Of a stretch of 12,585 bases of DNA, positions 1 through 7,605 are shown one piece after another. Source of the stretch: an uncultured beta proteobacterium (GTDB lineage: Bacteria; Pseudomonadota; Gammaproteobacteria; Burkholderiales; Rhodocyclaceae); NCBI GenBank assembly GCA_903910495.1, contig CAIVZW010000552.1:1-12585 (forward strand), read 5' to 3'. Below the pieces are notes generated by a model. It was not told where the DNA came from. It searched no databases and was given only the letters and a program-made list of their open reading frames with translations. The translations under genes and the position numbers were made by a program. The number at the start of each line of letters is the position of its first letter. Positions within the stretch are counted from its first letter, which is position 1.

Positions 1-618
1 ACCGACCACCCCGTCGCAGAGGGCCAGTGGCGGTTCAAAGGGCAGACCGTTGTGCTGCAGGTGAGGATCGCCAGCGGCGACATAGGGCGGGTTGGAAACG
101 ATCAGGTCAAAGCGCTCATCGCCCAGCGGCGCGTACCAGTCGCCTTCGAGAAAGCGGATGTGCACGCCATGCCGTGCGGCATTGGCCTGTGCCACCTCGA
201 GCGCGGCCGCCGACAGGTCAACCGCCGTCAGCGTTGCCGACGGGCAGAGCCGCGCCAGCAGGATGGCGACAATGCCCGAACCGGTACCGAGGTCAACAAT
301 GCGCGCGGCGCGGAATTCCTGCGCCCGTGCGCGTGCCTGATCCACGAGCACTTCGGTATCGGGCCGTGGTATCAGCACCGCCTGAGAAACGGCAAATTCA
401 AGTCCGTAGAAATCGGCGCTGCCCAGCAGATAAGCCAGTGGCTCGCCAGCGGCTCGCCGCGACAGCAGTGCTTCGAACTGCGCACAATGCTCCGGCGTCA
501 GTTCACGCTCGCCATGCGCGATCAGATCGGCGTGTGTGCAGGCACAAACCCGCTCCAGCAACAGGCGCGCGTCCAGCCGGTCAATGCGCTGACCGGCCTG
601 GCGCCAGGCCTCACCCAT
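1..618 (-). CDS. prmC: Release factor glutamine N5-methyltransferase PrmC (HemK), 3' end outside window
   Basis: PrmC transfers a methyl group from S-adenosylmethionine to the glutamine of the GGQ motif in release factors RF1 and RF2, in the cytoplasm. The 206 residues present (E. coli PrmC has 277) show an N-terminal helical substrate-binding region, then PRPDTE at about 85-90, the SAM-binding loop DLGTGSG at 109-115, and the catalytic NPPY motif at 176-179, which binds the target glutamine. The frame is open to the left edge, so the last quarter of the protein is missing. It lies directly downstream of prfA, which encodes one of its substrates, and is surely co-transcribed. The start is not certain. 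I use the ATG at 618, but an in-frame GTG at 624 is better spaced from an AGGGG Shine-Dalgarno (635-631) that overlaps the prfA stop codon. Identity is secure from motifs plus operon position. Confidence 0.95.
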   Translation of the reverse strand, partial: MGEAWRQAGQRIDRLDARLLLERVCACTHADLIAHGERELTPEHCAQFEALLSRRAAGEPLAYLLGSADFYGLEFAVSQAVLIPRPDTEVLVDQARARAQEFRAARIVDLGTGSGIVAILLARLCPSATLTAVDLSAAALEVAQANAARHGVHIRFLEGDWYAPLGDERFDLIVSNPPYVAAGDPHLQHNGLPFEPPLALCDGVVG

Positions 619-633
619 CCTCACGATCTGCCC

Positions 634-1716
634 CTACTCCGGACCGGCCAGTGCCGCCAGCAGTTCGGCCTGGTGCTCGGCGGACAAGGCGCCGACCAGT
701 TCGTCAAGTTCCCCGTCCATGATCGAGTCGATCTTGTACAGCGTCAGGTTGATGCGATGGTCGGTCACCCGCCCCTGCGGGAAGTTGTAGGTGCGGATGC
801 GCTCGGAACGGTCGCCGCTGCCGATCAGGCTCTTGCGTTCCGAAGCGATTTTCGCGTGCTGCTCGCGTTCCTGCGCGTCCTTGATGCGCGCCACCAGCAC
901 CGACATGGCCTGCGCCTTGTTCTTGTGCTGCGAACGCCCATCCTGGCATTCAACGACGATGCCGGTCGGCAGATGCACGATACGCACCGCCGAATCGGTC
1001 TTGTTGATGTGCTGCCCCCCGGCACCCGAGGCGCGGAAAGTATCGATGCGGATTTCCGCCGGGTTGATGTGCACGTCGGCGAGTTCGTCGGCTTCCGCCA
1101 TCACCGCGACGGTGCACGCCGAGGTGTGGATGCGGCCCTGCGCTTCGGTCTCCGGCACGCGCTGCACGCGGTGGCCGCCCGACTCGAACTTGAGTTTCGA
1201 ATAAACGCCGCTGCCGACGATGCGCGCGATGACTTCCTTGTAGCCGCCAACTTCCGATTCATTCGCCGAAACGACTTCGACCTGCCAGCGCTGCCGTTCG
1301 GCAAAGCGCGTGTACATGCGAAAGAGGTTGCCGGCAAACAACGCCGACTCGTCACCGCCCGTTCCGGCACGGATTTCCAGAAAGACATTGCGCTCGTCGT
1401 TGTCATCCCTGGGCAGCAGCAGCTTCTGTAACTCGATCTCGATTTCGGGCAGGCGCTCCCTGGCCGATTTCATTTCCACCTCGGCCAGCTCCTTCATTTC
1501 CGGATCGCCCATCATTTCAAGCGCCGACTGCAGATCGGCATCGGCCTGCTGCCAGCTCTTGTAAAGGGCCACCACGGGGCCGAGCTCGGCATGCTCGCGC
1601 GTCAGCTTTCGATACTGATCCATGTCGCGCGTGGCCTCGCCGCTGGACAGGATACGATCCAGTTCGTCCAGACGGCCGACGAGATTCTCAAGTTTGTCGC
1701 GTATGCTTTGTTTCAT
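634..1716 (-). CDS. prfA: Peptide chain release factor 1
   Basis: RF1 recognises UAA and UAG in the ribosomal A site and triggers hydrolysis of peptidyl-tRNA. At 360 residues it has the normal family length. The GGQ motif that reaches the peptidyl transferase centre is at residues 233-235 inside [14 protein letters not shown]. The stop-codon reading tripeptide of the RF1 type (PxT) is PET at 188-190, in [16 protein letters not shown]. coli has PAT. The C-terminal stretch [14 protein letters not shown] is also typical of RF1. The ATG at 1716 lies 1 nt after the hemA TGA, so translation is probably coupled. prmC, whose product modifies Gln235, follows immediately. The hemA-prfA-prmC order matches that of E. 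coli and many other proteobacteria. Confidence 0.97.
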   Translation of the reverse strand: MKQSIRDKLENLVGRLDELDRILSSGEATRDMDQYRKLTREHAELGPVVALYKSWQQADADLQSALEMMGDPEMKELAEVEMKSARERLPEIEIELQKLLLPRDDNDERNVFLEIRAGTGGDESALFAGNLFRMYTRFAERQRWQVEVVSANESEVGGYKEVIARIVGSGVYSKLKFESGGHRVQRVPETEAQGRIHTSACTVAVMAEADELADVHINPAEIRIDTFRASGAGGQHINKTDSAVRIVHLPTGIVVECQDGRSQHKNKAQAMSVLVARIKDAQEREQHAKIASERKSLIGSGDRSERIRTYNFPQGRVTDHRINLTLYKIDSIMDGELDELVGALSAEHQAELLAALAGPE

Positions 1717-1717
1717 G

Positions 1718-2965
1718 TCAACCGGAATGAAGGTGGAACAGGCGCGAAACGATGGCCTGCAATTCGCTGCGGTCGCCTTCGCTCTGATTCAGTGCCTGCG
1801 TCGGCGCATGCAGGAACTTGTTGGTCAGGCGCTGTGAGAACTGCTCCAGCACGCTCGCCGGGTCCTCGCCCTTGGCCAGCAGTTTGAGCGCGTGTTCCAT
1901 TTCATGCCGGCGGGTACGTTCCGCGGAATCACGCAGCGAACGGATCACCGGCACGCTCTCGCGCGTTTGCAGCCAGAGCAGGAAACTGTCGACGCGCGTG
2001 TCCACGATCATCTCGGCATCGGCGACCGCTGCCTGCCTTGATTCCAGCCCGGACTCGACGACCTGCGCCAGGTCATCGACGGTATATAGAAAAACATCGT
2101 CCAGTTCGCCGACTTCGACTTCAATGTCGCGCGGCACGGCCAGATCGACCATGAACATCGGGCGGTGACGGCGCGCCGTGACGGCGCGCTCGACCAACCC
2201 CAGCCCGAGGATCGGCAACTGGCTGGCGGTACAGGAAACGACGATATCGAATTCAGCCAGACGCTCACCGACTTCTTCCAGACGAATCGCCAGGGCCCCG
2301 TAACGATCGGCCAGGGCGCGTCCACGATCAATCGTCCGGTTGGCGATGACGATTTGTTTCGGTTTCTGCGCGGCAAAGTGAGTGGCGCACAACTCGATCA
2401 TTTCCCCGGCGCCGATAAACAGGATGCGCTGCTCGGCAATACGCTCGAAGATGCGCTCAGCCAGACGCACGGTCGCCGCTGCCATCGACACGATATTGGC
2501 CCCGATCGCCGTCGTCGAGCGCACATCCTTGGCCACGGCAAAGGAATTCTGGAACAGCTTGTGCAGGGTTGTGCCGAGCGTACCGGCCTCGCGGGCGATA
2601 CGCATGGCATCCTTCATCTGGCCAAGAATCTGCGGCTCTCCGAGGACCATCGAATCGAGCCCGCTGGCGACGCGAAAAGCGTGGCGCACGGCGTTGCGAT
2701 CCAGATAGGTATAGAGATAGGGCTCGATTTCGTGTCCGGACACGCGGCGGTAATCCGCCAGCCACTGGCTGACCACCTGCGGCGTATCGGCCTGGCAATA
2801 GAGTTCGGTGCGGTTGCAGGTCGACAGAATCGCCGCCTCGAGTACCCGCCCACCACTCGCCAGATCGGTCAGCGCCCGCCGCAGTTCTTCGGCGTGGAAC
2901 GCCAGTTGCTCGCGAACCGAGAGCGGCGCCGTGCGGTGATTGATGCCGAGAGTAAATAACGCCAT
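1718..2965 (-). CDS. hemA: Glutamyl-tRNA reductase
   Basis: HemA reduces glutamyl-tRNA(Glu) to glutamate-1-semialdehyde with NADPH, the first committed step of C5-pathway tetrapyrrole synthesis. The 415 residues match the family (E. coli 418). The N-terminal catalytic domain starts [20 protein letters not shown] and carries the nucleophilic cysteine at position 50 in [21 protein letters not shown] (about 109-120) is a conserved signature, and the NADPH-binding Rossmann domain begins around [11 protein letters not shown] (GAGEM at 185-189). The C-terminal dimerisation helices fill about 320-415. The frame is open further upstream to 3187, but that part lies over the 3' end of the RNase P RNA gene, and homology begins at the ATG at 2965. 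No strong Shine-Dalgarno precedes this start. A likely promoter lies about 37 bp upstream. Confidence 0.96.
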   Translation of the reverse strand: MALFTLGINHRTAPLSVREQLAFHAEELRRALTDLASGGRVLEAAILSTCNRTELYCQADTPQVVSQWLADYRRVSGHEIEPYLYTYLDRNAVRHAFRVASGLDSMVLGEPQILGQMKDAMRIAREAGTLGTTLHKLFQNSFAVAKDVRSTTAIGANIVSMAAATVRLAERIFERIAEQRILFIGAGEMIELCATHFAAQKPKQIVIANRTIDRGRALADRYGALAIRLEEVGERLAEFDIVVSCTASQLPILGLGLVERAVTARRHRPMFMVDLAVPRDIEVEVGELDDVFLYTVDDLAQVVESGLESRQAAVADAEMIVDTRVDSFLLWLQTRESVPVIRSLRDSAERTRRHEMEHALKLLAKGEDPASVLEQFSQRLTNKFLHAPTQALNQSEGDRSELQAIVSRLFHLHSG

Positions 2966-3001
2966 GCCGGGAGTCTGTGTGCGGAAGTTGGGCGACGGGC
3001 G

Positions 3002-3010
3002 ATTATAGCA
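3002..3010 (-). promoter_or_regulatory. Putative extended -10 promoter for hemA-prfA-prmC
   Basis: On the minus strand the sequence reads TGCTATAAT: a perfect -10 hexamer TATAAT (3007-3002) preceded by the TG of an extended -10 element (3010-3009). Transcription would start near 2995, giving a leader of about 30 nt before the hemA ATG. No good -35 match is visible at normal spacing, which fits an extended -10 promoter. This would let hemA be transcribed independently of the upstream rnpB. Confidence 0.55.
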
Positions 3011-3076
3011 CCCGGTCCTCAGCCCCTCGGCATGGCAAGGATCAAGGCCAGGCAGGCAACGCCCGGCGAAAAATAA

Positions 3077-3576
3077 GGTGGGAAGCCGGTCGTTAAGCCG
3101 GGTTCTGTCGTGGACAACCATTCCTCTAGGCGCACTGTTGCCAGTACGCTCAAGCAGCCTACCCGGAAGCGGCGCGAGCCACGCCATGCGCTTCCCTATT
3201 TGGCCTTGCTTCAGATGGGGTTTGCCATGCCGTCCGTGTTACCACGTCCGCGGTGAGCTCTTACCTCGGTCGGGCTCTCGCCCGACCACCCCGGTTTTCA
3301 CCGGGGCGCCGGACCCAAGTCCAACCGCCCCAGCTTTCGCTGAGGCGCCGTTTCACCCTTGCCTGATCCGGTCAAGCAGGTCTCCCTGCTCAACACAAGG
3401 GACTTTGTCGCCTTGCGGCGACAAGCCCTTTCGGCCATCGGCGGTCTATTCTCTGTTGCACTTTCCGTCACCTCACGGTGCCCGGTCGTTAACCGGCATC
3501 TTGCTCTGCGAAGCCCGGACTTTCCTCTCGGCTGAGGCTTGCGCCCTTTGCCCAGCGGTTGCCTGGCCGACTTCCC
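3077..3576 (-). ncRNA. rnpB: RNase P RNA (M1 RNA), bacterial type A, enlarged specificity domain
   Basis: This is the catalytic RNA that removes 5' leaders from precursor tRNAs. Conserved blocks are unmistakable on the minus strand: GAGGAAAGTCCGGGC near the 5' end, AGTGCAACAGAGA, CCGCCGATGGCC, AAGGGTGAAA, GGTAAGAGCTCACCGC, AAGCAAGGCCAAATAGGG, GGGTAGGCTGCTTGAG and, near the 3' end, GTCCACGACAGAACCCGG. The ends come from helix P1: GGGAAGTCGG (3576-3567) pairs with CCGGCTTCCC (3089-3080), with one G-U pair. At about 500 nt it is clearly longer than E. coli M1 RNA (377 nt). The extra length lies between the P9 and P14 regions as several GNRA-capped hairpins (see findings). A perfect -10 lies just upstream. 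A T-rich stretch (TTATTTTT) follows the 3' end, but I see no clear terminator hairpin. Exact ends are within about 5 nt. Confidence 0.96.
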
Positions 3577-3582
3577 GCTGCC

Positions 3583-3588
3583 ATTATA
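3583..3588 (-). promoter_or_regulatory. -10 box of the rnpB promoter
   Basis: A perfect TATAAT on the minus strand (3588-3583) sits 6-7 nt before the inferred 5' end of RNase P RNA at about 3576. The -35 region would fall around 3606-3611, where the match to TTGACA is weak (CTGATC at 17-bp spacing). That position is inside the last codons of the upstream lipoprotein gene, so the two genes share these bases. Confidence 0.65.
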
Positions 3589-3607
3589 CGCTGTCGCGGC
3601 AAGCAGA

Positions 3608-4078
3608 TCAGCTTGTTGCAGGTGCCGGAGACGGCGCCGGCAGCGGGGGAGGTTCCATTCGGGGCGCGGCAGTAAACACCAGTGTGTCATTGCGCATCTC
3701 GAAGCTTCCCATCAGCGGCCCCATGCCGCCTTCCGGAACCTTGTCGAGCCGGGCAAAGCCTTCGCAGGTACGCGTTTCAGTCACGAACAGTCTCCCGTCC
3801 TGCTTTAGAATCCAGGCCTCGTTGCCGGGTGAGTAAATCTCCACCCTGGCGTCAGGGCTGGCCTCCGACATCAAATGCCGGCGCATGCAGTCGGGCATGC
3901 GCGCCGCGACGATCGAATATTTCGCCGTTTTCTCCCACGGCATCCCGGTGACCCGGATCAGGCTCAAGGCGTGGGCGCTGCCCTTGATCTCGAACGTCGC
4001 ACGCTGATCGGAACACGCGGCAAGAAACGGCAACAGGAGCAGGGGCAGTATTCTGGGCACGAATCCGGAAAAGAACAT
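3608..4078 (-). CDS. Predicted small lipoprotein of unknown function
   Basis: I do not recognise the family. The 156-residue product starts with a short basic segment, a hydrophobic stretch (ILPLLLLPFLAAC) and a lipobox LAAC, with the lipidated cysteine at position 22. It should therefore be a membrane-anchored lipoprotein of the envelope. The mature part is globular-looking with two cysteines, in PDCMRRH and TRTCEGF, which could form a disulfide in the periplasm. It ends in a Pro/Ala-rich tail (about 15 residues). I chose the ATG at 4078 because a GAGG Shine-Dalgarno lies 6 nt upstream. A GTG at 4090 is in frame and would add four residues, but has no ribosome site. It lies 31 bp after pyrC on the same strand, so it may share its transcript. 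The rnpB promoter overlaps its 3' end. Confidence 0.8.
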   Translation of the reverse strand: MFFSGFVPRILPLLLLPFLAACSDQRATFEIKGSAHALSLIRVTGMPWEKTAKYSIVAARMPDCMRRHLMSEASPDARVEIYSPGNEAWILKQDGRLFVTETRTCEGFARLDKVPEGGMGPLMGSFEMRNDTLVFTAAPRMEPPPLPAPSPAPATS

Positions 4079-4109
4079 GGCAAGCCTCACAAAGCAATCA
4101 CATCGAGAT

Positions 4110-5144
4110 TCAGGAAACCAGCTTCCAACTCAATGATTCGCCGGCACACAAGGGTACCAGCCTGTCGCCAGCGGCAAAATCGTACGCCTGAGGAACAAGC
4201 CACGCCTGCTTTTCCAGTGTCACTTTGCCGGTATTGCGCGGCAGGCGGTAGAAATCAGGGCCGTTGAAACTGGCAAAGGCTTCCAGCCTGTCAAGCGCAC
4301 CGGCCGCAGCAAAGGCTTCGGCGTAGAGCTCCAGTGCGGCGTGCGCCGTATAGCACCCGGCACAGCCGCATGACGCTTCTTTGGTGCCACAGGCATGCGG
4401 CGCTGAATCGGTACCGAGAAAGAACTTGCTGCTGCCGGAGGTCGCCGCCCGGACCAGCGCCGTACGATGCGTCTCGCGCTTCAATACTGGCAGACAGTAG
4501 TAGTGGGGACGGAGACCTCCGGTAAAAATGGCATTGCGGTTATAGAGCAGATGATGCGCCGTGATCGTCGCCGCCACATTGGCCCCGGCCGCCACGACAA
4601 AGTCTGCCGCAGCGCTGGTCGTGATGTGCTCGAATACCACGCGCAGCCCCGGTCGGCGCGCCAGCAAGGGCTGCAGCACGGTATCGATGAAGACATTCTC
4701 GCGGTCAAAAATGTCGATCGCCGGATCGGTCACCTCGCCATGAACAAGCAGTGGCATTGCGAGTTTTTCCATTTCGGCCAGCGCCGCATCACACTTGACC
4801 AGGCTGGTGACGCCGGCATCGGAATTGGTCGTCGCCCCCGCCGGATAGAGTTTGATCGCCTTGACGAATCCGCTGTCTGCCGCGCGGCGGATTTCGTCAG
4901 CCGGCGTGTTGTCGGTGAGATAAAGCGTCATCAGGGGCTCGAAGCTCATTCGCGCAGGCAAGGCGGCGAGAATGCGCTGGCGATATTCGGCTGCCGCGGC
5001 CACTGTCGTTACCGGCGGACGCAGGTTCGGCATGATGATGGCGCGGGCAAACTGGCGCGCGGAATGCGGCAGAACGGCAGCAAGCGCTGCGCCGTCGCGC
5101 AGGTGCAGATGCCAATCATCGGGACGGGTTATAGTAAGGCTCAT
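4110..5144 (-). CDS. pyrC: Dihydroorotase (class II, PyrC type)
   Basis: PyrC interconverts N-carbamoyl-L-aspartate and L-dihydroorotate, the third step of de novo pyrimidine synthesis, in the cytoplasm. The 344 residues match E. coli PyrC (348). Metal and catalytic residues line up with a constant offset of four: His12 and His14 in [10 protein letters not shown], Lys98 in [11 protein letters not shown] (the carboxylated bridging lysine), His135 in LLVHGEV, His173 in FEHITT and Asp246 in GTDSAPH, where the aspartate is the catalytic base. The tract [19 protein letters not shown] is also typical of this class. The ATG at 5144 is followed at once by the conserved N-terminus. Upstream is only a weak AAGAAG ribosome site. 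A possible -10 (TAGAAT, 5177-5172 on the minus strand) lies about 28 bp upstream, without a good -35. Confidence 0.96.
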   Translation of the reverse strand: MSLTITRPDDWHLHLRDGAALAAVLPHSARQFARAIIMPNLRPPVTTVAAAAEYRQRILAALPARMSFEPLMTLYLTDNTPADEIRRAADSGFVKAIKLYPAGATTNSDAGVTSLVKCDAALAEMEKLAMPLLVHGEVTDPAIDIFDRENVFIDTVLQPLLARRPGLRVVFEHITTSAAADFVVAAGANVAATITAHHLLYNRNAIFTGGLRPHYYCLPVLKRETHRTALVRAATSGSSKFFLGTDSAPHACGTKEASCGCAGCYTAHAALELYAEAFAAAGALDRLEAFASFNGPDFYRLPRNTGKVTLEKQAWLVPQAYDFAAGDRLVPLCAGESLSWKLVS

Positions 5145-5652
5145 GATCCGCTTCTTGAGTTTGTTCCATAGATTCTAGATGATTTCCATCACTCGGATTA
5201 GCTGAGACGCGACTCTCGATGCAAACCCAACAATTTAAATTGAATATAAATCAGTAATTTAATATATTTCAGTGGTTTTTGTTTATTTGTGTAAAAAAAT
5301 AGAAAATCGTAATTGATTTCAGGATCAGGGAAGAGCACGAAAATGGTTAAAAGGACATTCTGCACAACGCGTGAAGCAGAAACTAAGGGAGCGCTGATTT
5401 ATCCGAATCTGTCGTTCCCGCGCATGCGACCGAATGAAGCGTGCTCCGCAGGCAACGGGGCCTTGGGCTCAAATGCCCTTGTACAGAGCCGGCAACCCAG
5501 TGGCAGCAGTGCATGAATCGCCAAGCGTTGCGCACCCTGCTTCAGAATGAACTCCTCCAACACTTAAATTGCACCCGGCGTAGCGATTTGCTGCCGCTTC
5601 TGTTACCGACTGGCGTAAACTGGTTGGCTATTGAACCGGAAAGTCTGCCGCC
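5145..5652. other. Gene-free divergent intergenic region with AT-rich core
   Basis: These 508 bp between pyrC and the pseudouridine synthase hold no gene I can support. About 5225-5312 is strongly AT-rich against a GC-rich background and contains a perfect 12-bp palindrome CAATTTAAATTG (5231-5242). A 9-bp inverted repeat, ATAAATCAG (5246-5254) and CTGATTTAT (5394-5402), flanks about 139 bp. The part around 5387-5415 (GGAGCGCTGATTTAT followed by TCGTTCCCGCG) resembles the ends of some insertion sequences, but there is no transposase. Short open frames here (5313-5516, 5441-5683) have no protein-like composition and no ribosome site. Promoters for both flanking genes must lie in this stretch. 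Confidence 0.6.
5231..5242. repeat. Perfect 12-bp AT-rich palindrome
   Basis: CAATTTAAATTG is its own reverse complement and sits in the AT-rich core upstream of pyrC. It could be an operator or simply a by-product of the low GC content. No regulator can be named from sequence. Confidence 0.5.
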
Positions 5653-6861
5653 ATGCCTCGTCCCCCGTCCCGTCCTATCCTGAAATTACCTGCCAAGCCC
5701 GCCCCGGAAAGCGCGGCTGAACACGCCAGATCACCGTCGCGCAAGCCGGTTCGCGGCGGGTTCAAGGCGGCAAAACAGTCTGTCGCCCAGCGCGCCGGCA
5801 GCCTCGCGGCAAAAACTGTGCGTGCCGAAGCGGCGAACATGAACAAGACGGACACAACTGACATGCGGCCACTCCGCGCAAGCGCGCACGCCACGGCGAA
5901 AGCAACGGCGCTGACCAAGCAGGCGCCGCCCGCGCGAGCACCAGACGGCGCCCAGACCTCCAAGGCCTATCCCAGGCGCGGCATTGCCCGCAGCACGGGC
6001 GCACGCGCCTTCCCGCCCTCCCGCCCTGAGAGCGGGCGTAGCCCGTCATCTCGACAGTCCCCCGAGGAGGGCCGTACCGCTCCACCTTTGCCGCCACCGC
6101 TGCCGGCAGCCGCGCCGCGCCGCCCGCTCAACGAACCGCCGCGTCTGGCCAAGCGCATCAGCGAGATGGCTCAGTGTTCGCGGCGCGAAGCAGATGAATG
6201 GATTGAAAACGGCTGGGTACGCGTCGATGGCGTGGTGCTTACCACGCTCGGCACACGGGTACACCCCAATGCACGCATCGAGATCAGCAAAGAGGCGCGC
6301 CAGCACCTGACAGAGAGTGTGACCATCGTCTTCAACAAGCCGCTCGAAACGACAGCCGGGCAAATGGAGGACGGCGTTGCCGCTGCCCTGCCGCAGATCA
6401 GCGCTGAAAACCGCTGGGCGGAAGACACCACCCGAATCACCTTCAAGGCCAGCCATCTGCGCGGTCTGGCCCAGGCCGGCAAGCTCGACGCCGAAGCAAC
6501 GGGCATGCTGGTGTTCACCCAGGAAGGCAGTGTTGCCCGCCGTATTACCGGCGACGAAACACGACTGGAAAAGGAATACCAGGTGCGCGTACAGGGCGAA
6601 CTGGCGCCCGACGGCCTGCAGTTGCTCAATCATGGGCTCGCGCTCGACGAGGTCAAGCTCAAGCGGGCGCAGGTATCCTGGCAAAGCGAAGAGCAGTTGC
6701 GCTTTGTCCTGCACGAAAGCAGAAAGAGCCAGATTCAGCGCATGTGCGAACTGGTCGGCCTGCGCGCGATGAGCATCAAGCGCATCCGCATCGGTAGCGT
6801 ATCGCTCGGCAAACTGCCGGCCGGACAGTGGCGCTACCTGCACGAGGGCGAGCGCTTTTAA
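5653..6861 (+). CDS. RsuA/RluF-type rRNA pseudouridine synthase with long low-complexity N-terminal extension
   Basis: This enzyme isomerises a uridine in ribosomal RNA to pseudouridine. Residues 1 to about 160 are rich in Ala, Pro, Arg and Ser and probably disordered. An S4 RNA-binding domain follows (about 163-212, RLAKRISEMAQCSRREADEW to NARIEIS), then the catalytic domain (about 222-402) with FNKP at 227-230 and the catalytic aspartate Asp279 in AGKLDAEATGML. The family usually has GRLD here, so Arg is replaced by Lys. KEYQVRV and SQIQRMCELVGLRAMSIKRIRI match the C-terminal signature, closest to RluF (U2604 of 23S rRNA), although the exact target is not certain. Without the extension its size is near that of RluF. 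The ATG at 5653 has GGAAAG 9 nt upstream. It faces the Lrp-type gene convergently. Confidence 0.88.
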   Translation: MPRPPSRPILKLPAKPAPESAAEHARSPSRKPVRGGFKAAKQSVAQRAGSLAAKTVRAEAANMNKTDTTDMRPLRASAHATAKATALTKQAPPARAPDGAQTSKAYPRRGIARSTGARAFPPSRPESGRSPSSRQSPEEGRTAPPLPPPLPAAAPRRPLNEPPRLAKRISEMAQCSRREADEWIENGWVRVDGVVLTTLGTRVHPNARIEISKEARQHLTESVTIVFNKPLETTAGQMEDGVAAALPQISAENRWAEDTTRITFKASHLRGLAQAGKLDAEATGMLVFTQEGSVARRITGDETRLEKEYQVRVQGELAPDGLQLLNHGLALDEVKLKRAQVSWQSEEQLRFVLHESRKSQIQRMCELVGLRAMSIKRIRIGSVSLGKLPAGQWRYLHEGERF

Positions 6862-6986
6862 TTCGGGGCGTGGATATCCGTACAGACTGAATCTGGACGG
6901 CAAGGCCTACCGGATACTGGATGTGCTCAGGCAACACTGAACAGGCAATAGCGCACAGGGCAAATCACATTTACTGCAAAACCCAT

Positions 6987-7060
6987 CACAGAGTCGCAGA
7001 GAAGGGCAAAACCGGAAATTCTTCGCTTTTCTCTGCGTAATCTCTGCGCCTCCGCGTCCC
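6987..7060. repeat. CACAGAG-type dispersed palindromic repeat, copy 1
   Basis: The convergent gap 6862-7126 contains a left arm with CACAGAGTCGCAGAGAAGG (6987-7005) and a right arm with TTTTCTCTGCG (7027-7037) and CTCTGCGCCTCCGCGT (7042-7057). The innermost arms AGAGAA and TTCTCT pair, with G-U pairs extending the stem. The outer CAGAG and CTCTG units also complement each other, so the element can fold as an imperfect hairpin. It matches the element at 12312-12391 in layout, with C in place of T or A at several positions. It lies between two gene 3' ends, where a hairpin would do no harm and might help termination. The rest of the gap holds nothing I can identify. Confidence 0.7.
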
Positions 7061-7126
7061 ACAAGGGGATTTCCTCAGGGGCATCTCTGCGGTGGATTCT
7101 GATGTACCCGCCACTACTGATCGGCA

Positions 7127-7588
7127 TCACACCGGCAAGGCCGTCTTGTCGACCACCCGGCGCAACACGAAGCTCGAATGCACGCCGGTCACGCCCTGGA
7201 TGCGCGTGATGCGGTTGAGCAGAAGCTCCTGGAAAGCATCCATGTCCTTGACGAAAACCTTGATCTGATAATCGGCGTCCTGCCCGGTAATGAGCAGACA
7301 TTCAAGCACTTCGGGGATTTTCCTGATTTCCTTTTCGAAGTGCTCGAAGCGTTCGGGCGTGTGCTTGTCCATCGAGATGTAGATCAGCGCGATCAGGGTA
7401 TAACCGAGTAACTTGGCATCAAGCAGCGCACGGTAGCCGGTGATGATTCCCGCTTCTTCGAGCGTACGCATCCGTCTCAGGCAGGGCGAGGGAGAAAGGC
7501 CGATGCGGTCGGCCAGATCCTGATTGCTGATGCGTCCGTCTTCCTGCAACACCTGCAGAATCTGCCGGTCAAAGCGATCGATTTGCAT
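7127..7588 (-). CDS. Lrp/AsnC-family transcriptional regulator
   Basis: A 153-residue DNA-binding protein of the feast/famine family (E. coli Lrp 164, AsnC 152). Residues 1-60 form the winged helix-turn-helix; DRFDRQILQVLQEDGRIS opens it, and NQDLADRIGLSPSPCLRRM is the recognition unit. Residues 65-145 form the RAM (AsnC_trans_reg) domain that binds an amino acid and makes the octamer, with the signature LLITGQDADYQIKV. It is divergent from leuA, so regulation of leucine synthesis and of itself is a reasonable inference; the true effector cannot be read from the sequence. The start at 7588 is set by homology. A 19-bp dyad and an extended -10 (TGCTATAAT, 7648-7640) lie upstream. Whether it is a global Lrp or a local regulator is open, so I give no symbol. 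Confidence 0.93.
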   Translation of the reverse strand: MQIDRFDRQILQVLQEDGRISNQDLADRIGLSPSPCLRRMRTLEEAGIITGYRALLDAKLLGYTLIALIYISMDKHTPERFEHFEKEIRKIPEVLECLLITGQDADYQIKVFVKDMDAFQELLLNRITRIQGVTGVHSSFVLRRVVDKTALPV

Positions 7589-7605
7589 GTTATTCCTATT
7601 ATTCC

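Noticed and set aside
52..1431. A long plus-strand open frame of 459 codons opposite prmC and prfA
   Set aside because: It is antisense to two clearly identified genes. Its composition reflects high GC content and there is no domain or ribosome site.
2165..2959. A 264-codon plus-strand open frame opposite hemA
   Set aside because: It is a mirror of the hemA coding sequence with no recognisable motif.
2966..3187. A 74-codon upstream extension of hemA to a start at 3187
   Set aside because: It runs across the conserved 3' end of RNase P RNA and the likely hemA promoter. The HemA family begins at [14 protein letters not shown] (2965).
3226..3430. Clustered short hairpins first considered as a CRISPR-like or repeat array
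   Set aside because: The stems differ in sequence, are not spaced evenly and lie between conserved RNase P RNA blocks, so they are part of that RNA.
3078..3836. Open frames across the rnpB locus on both strands
   Set aside because: The region is explained by RNase P RNA with its promoter. The predicted peptides are not protein-like.
5313..5683. Two small plus-strand frames (5313-5516 and 5441-5683) in the gap before the pseudouridine synthase
   Set aside because: No ribosome site, odd composition, and the second overlaps the start of the real gene in another frame.
6046..6903. A 285-codon minus-strand open frame opposite the pseudouridine synthase
   Set aside because: The opposite strand holds S4 and catalytic motifs in the correct order. 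The minus-strand product resembles nothing and has no start signals.
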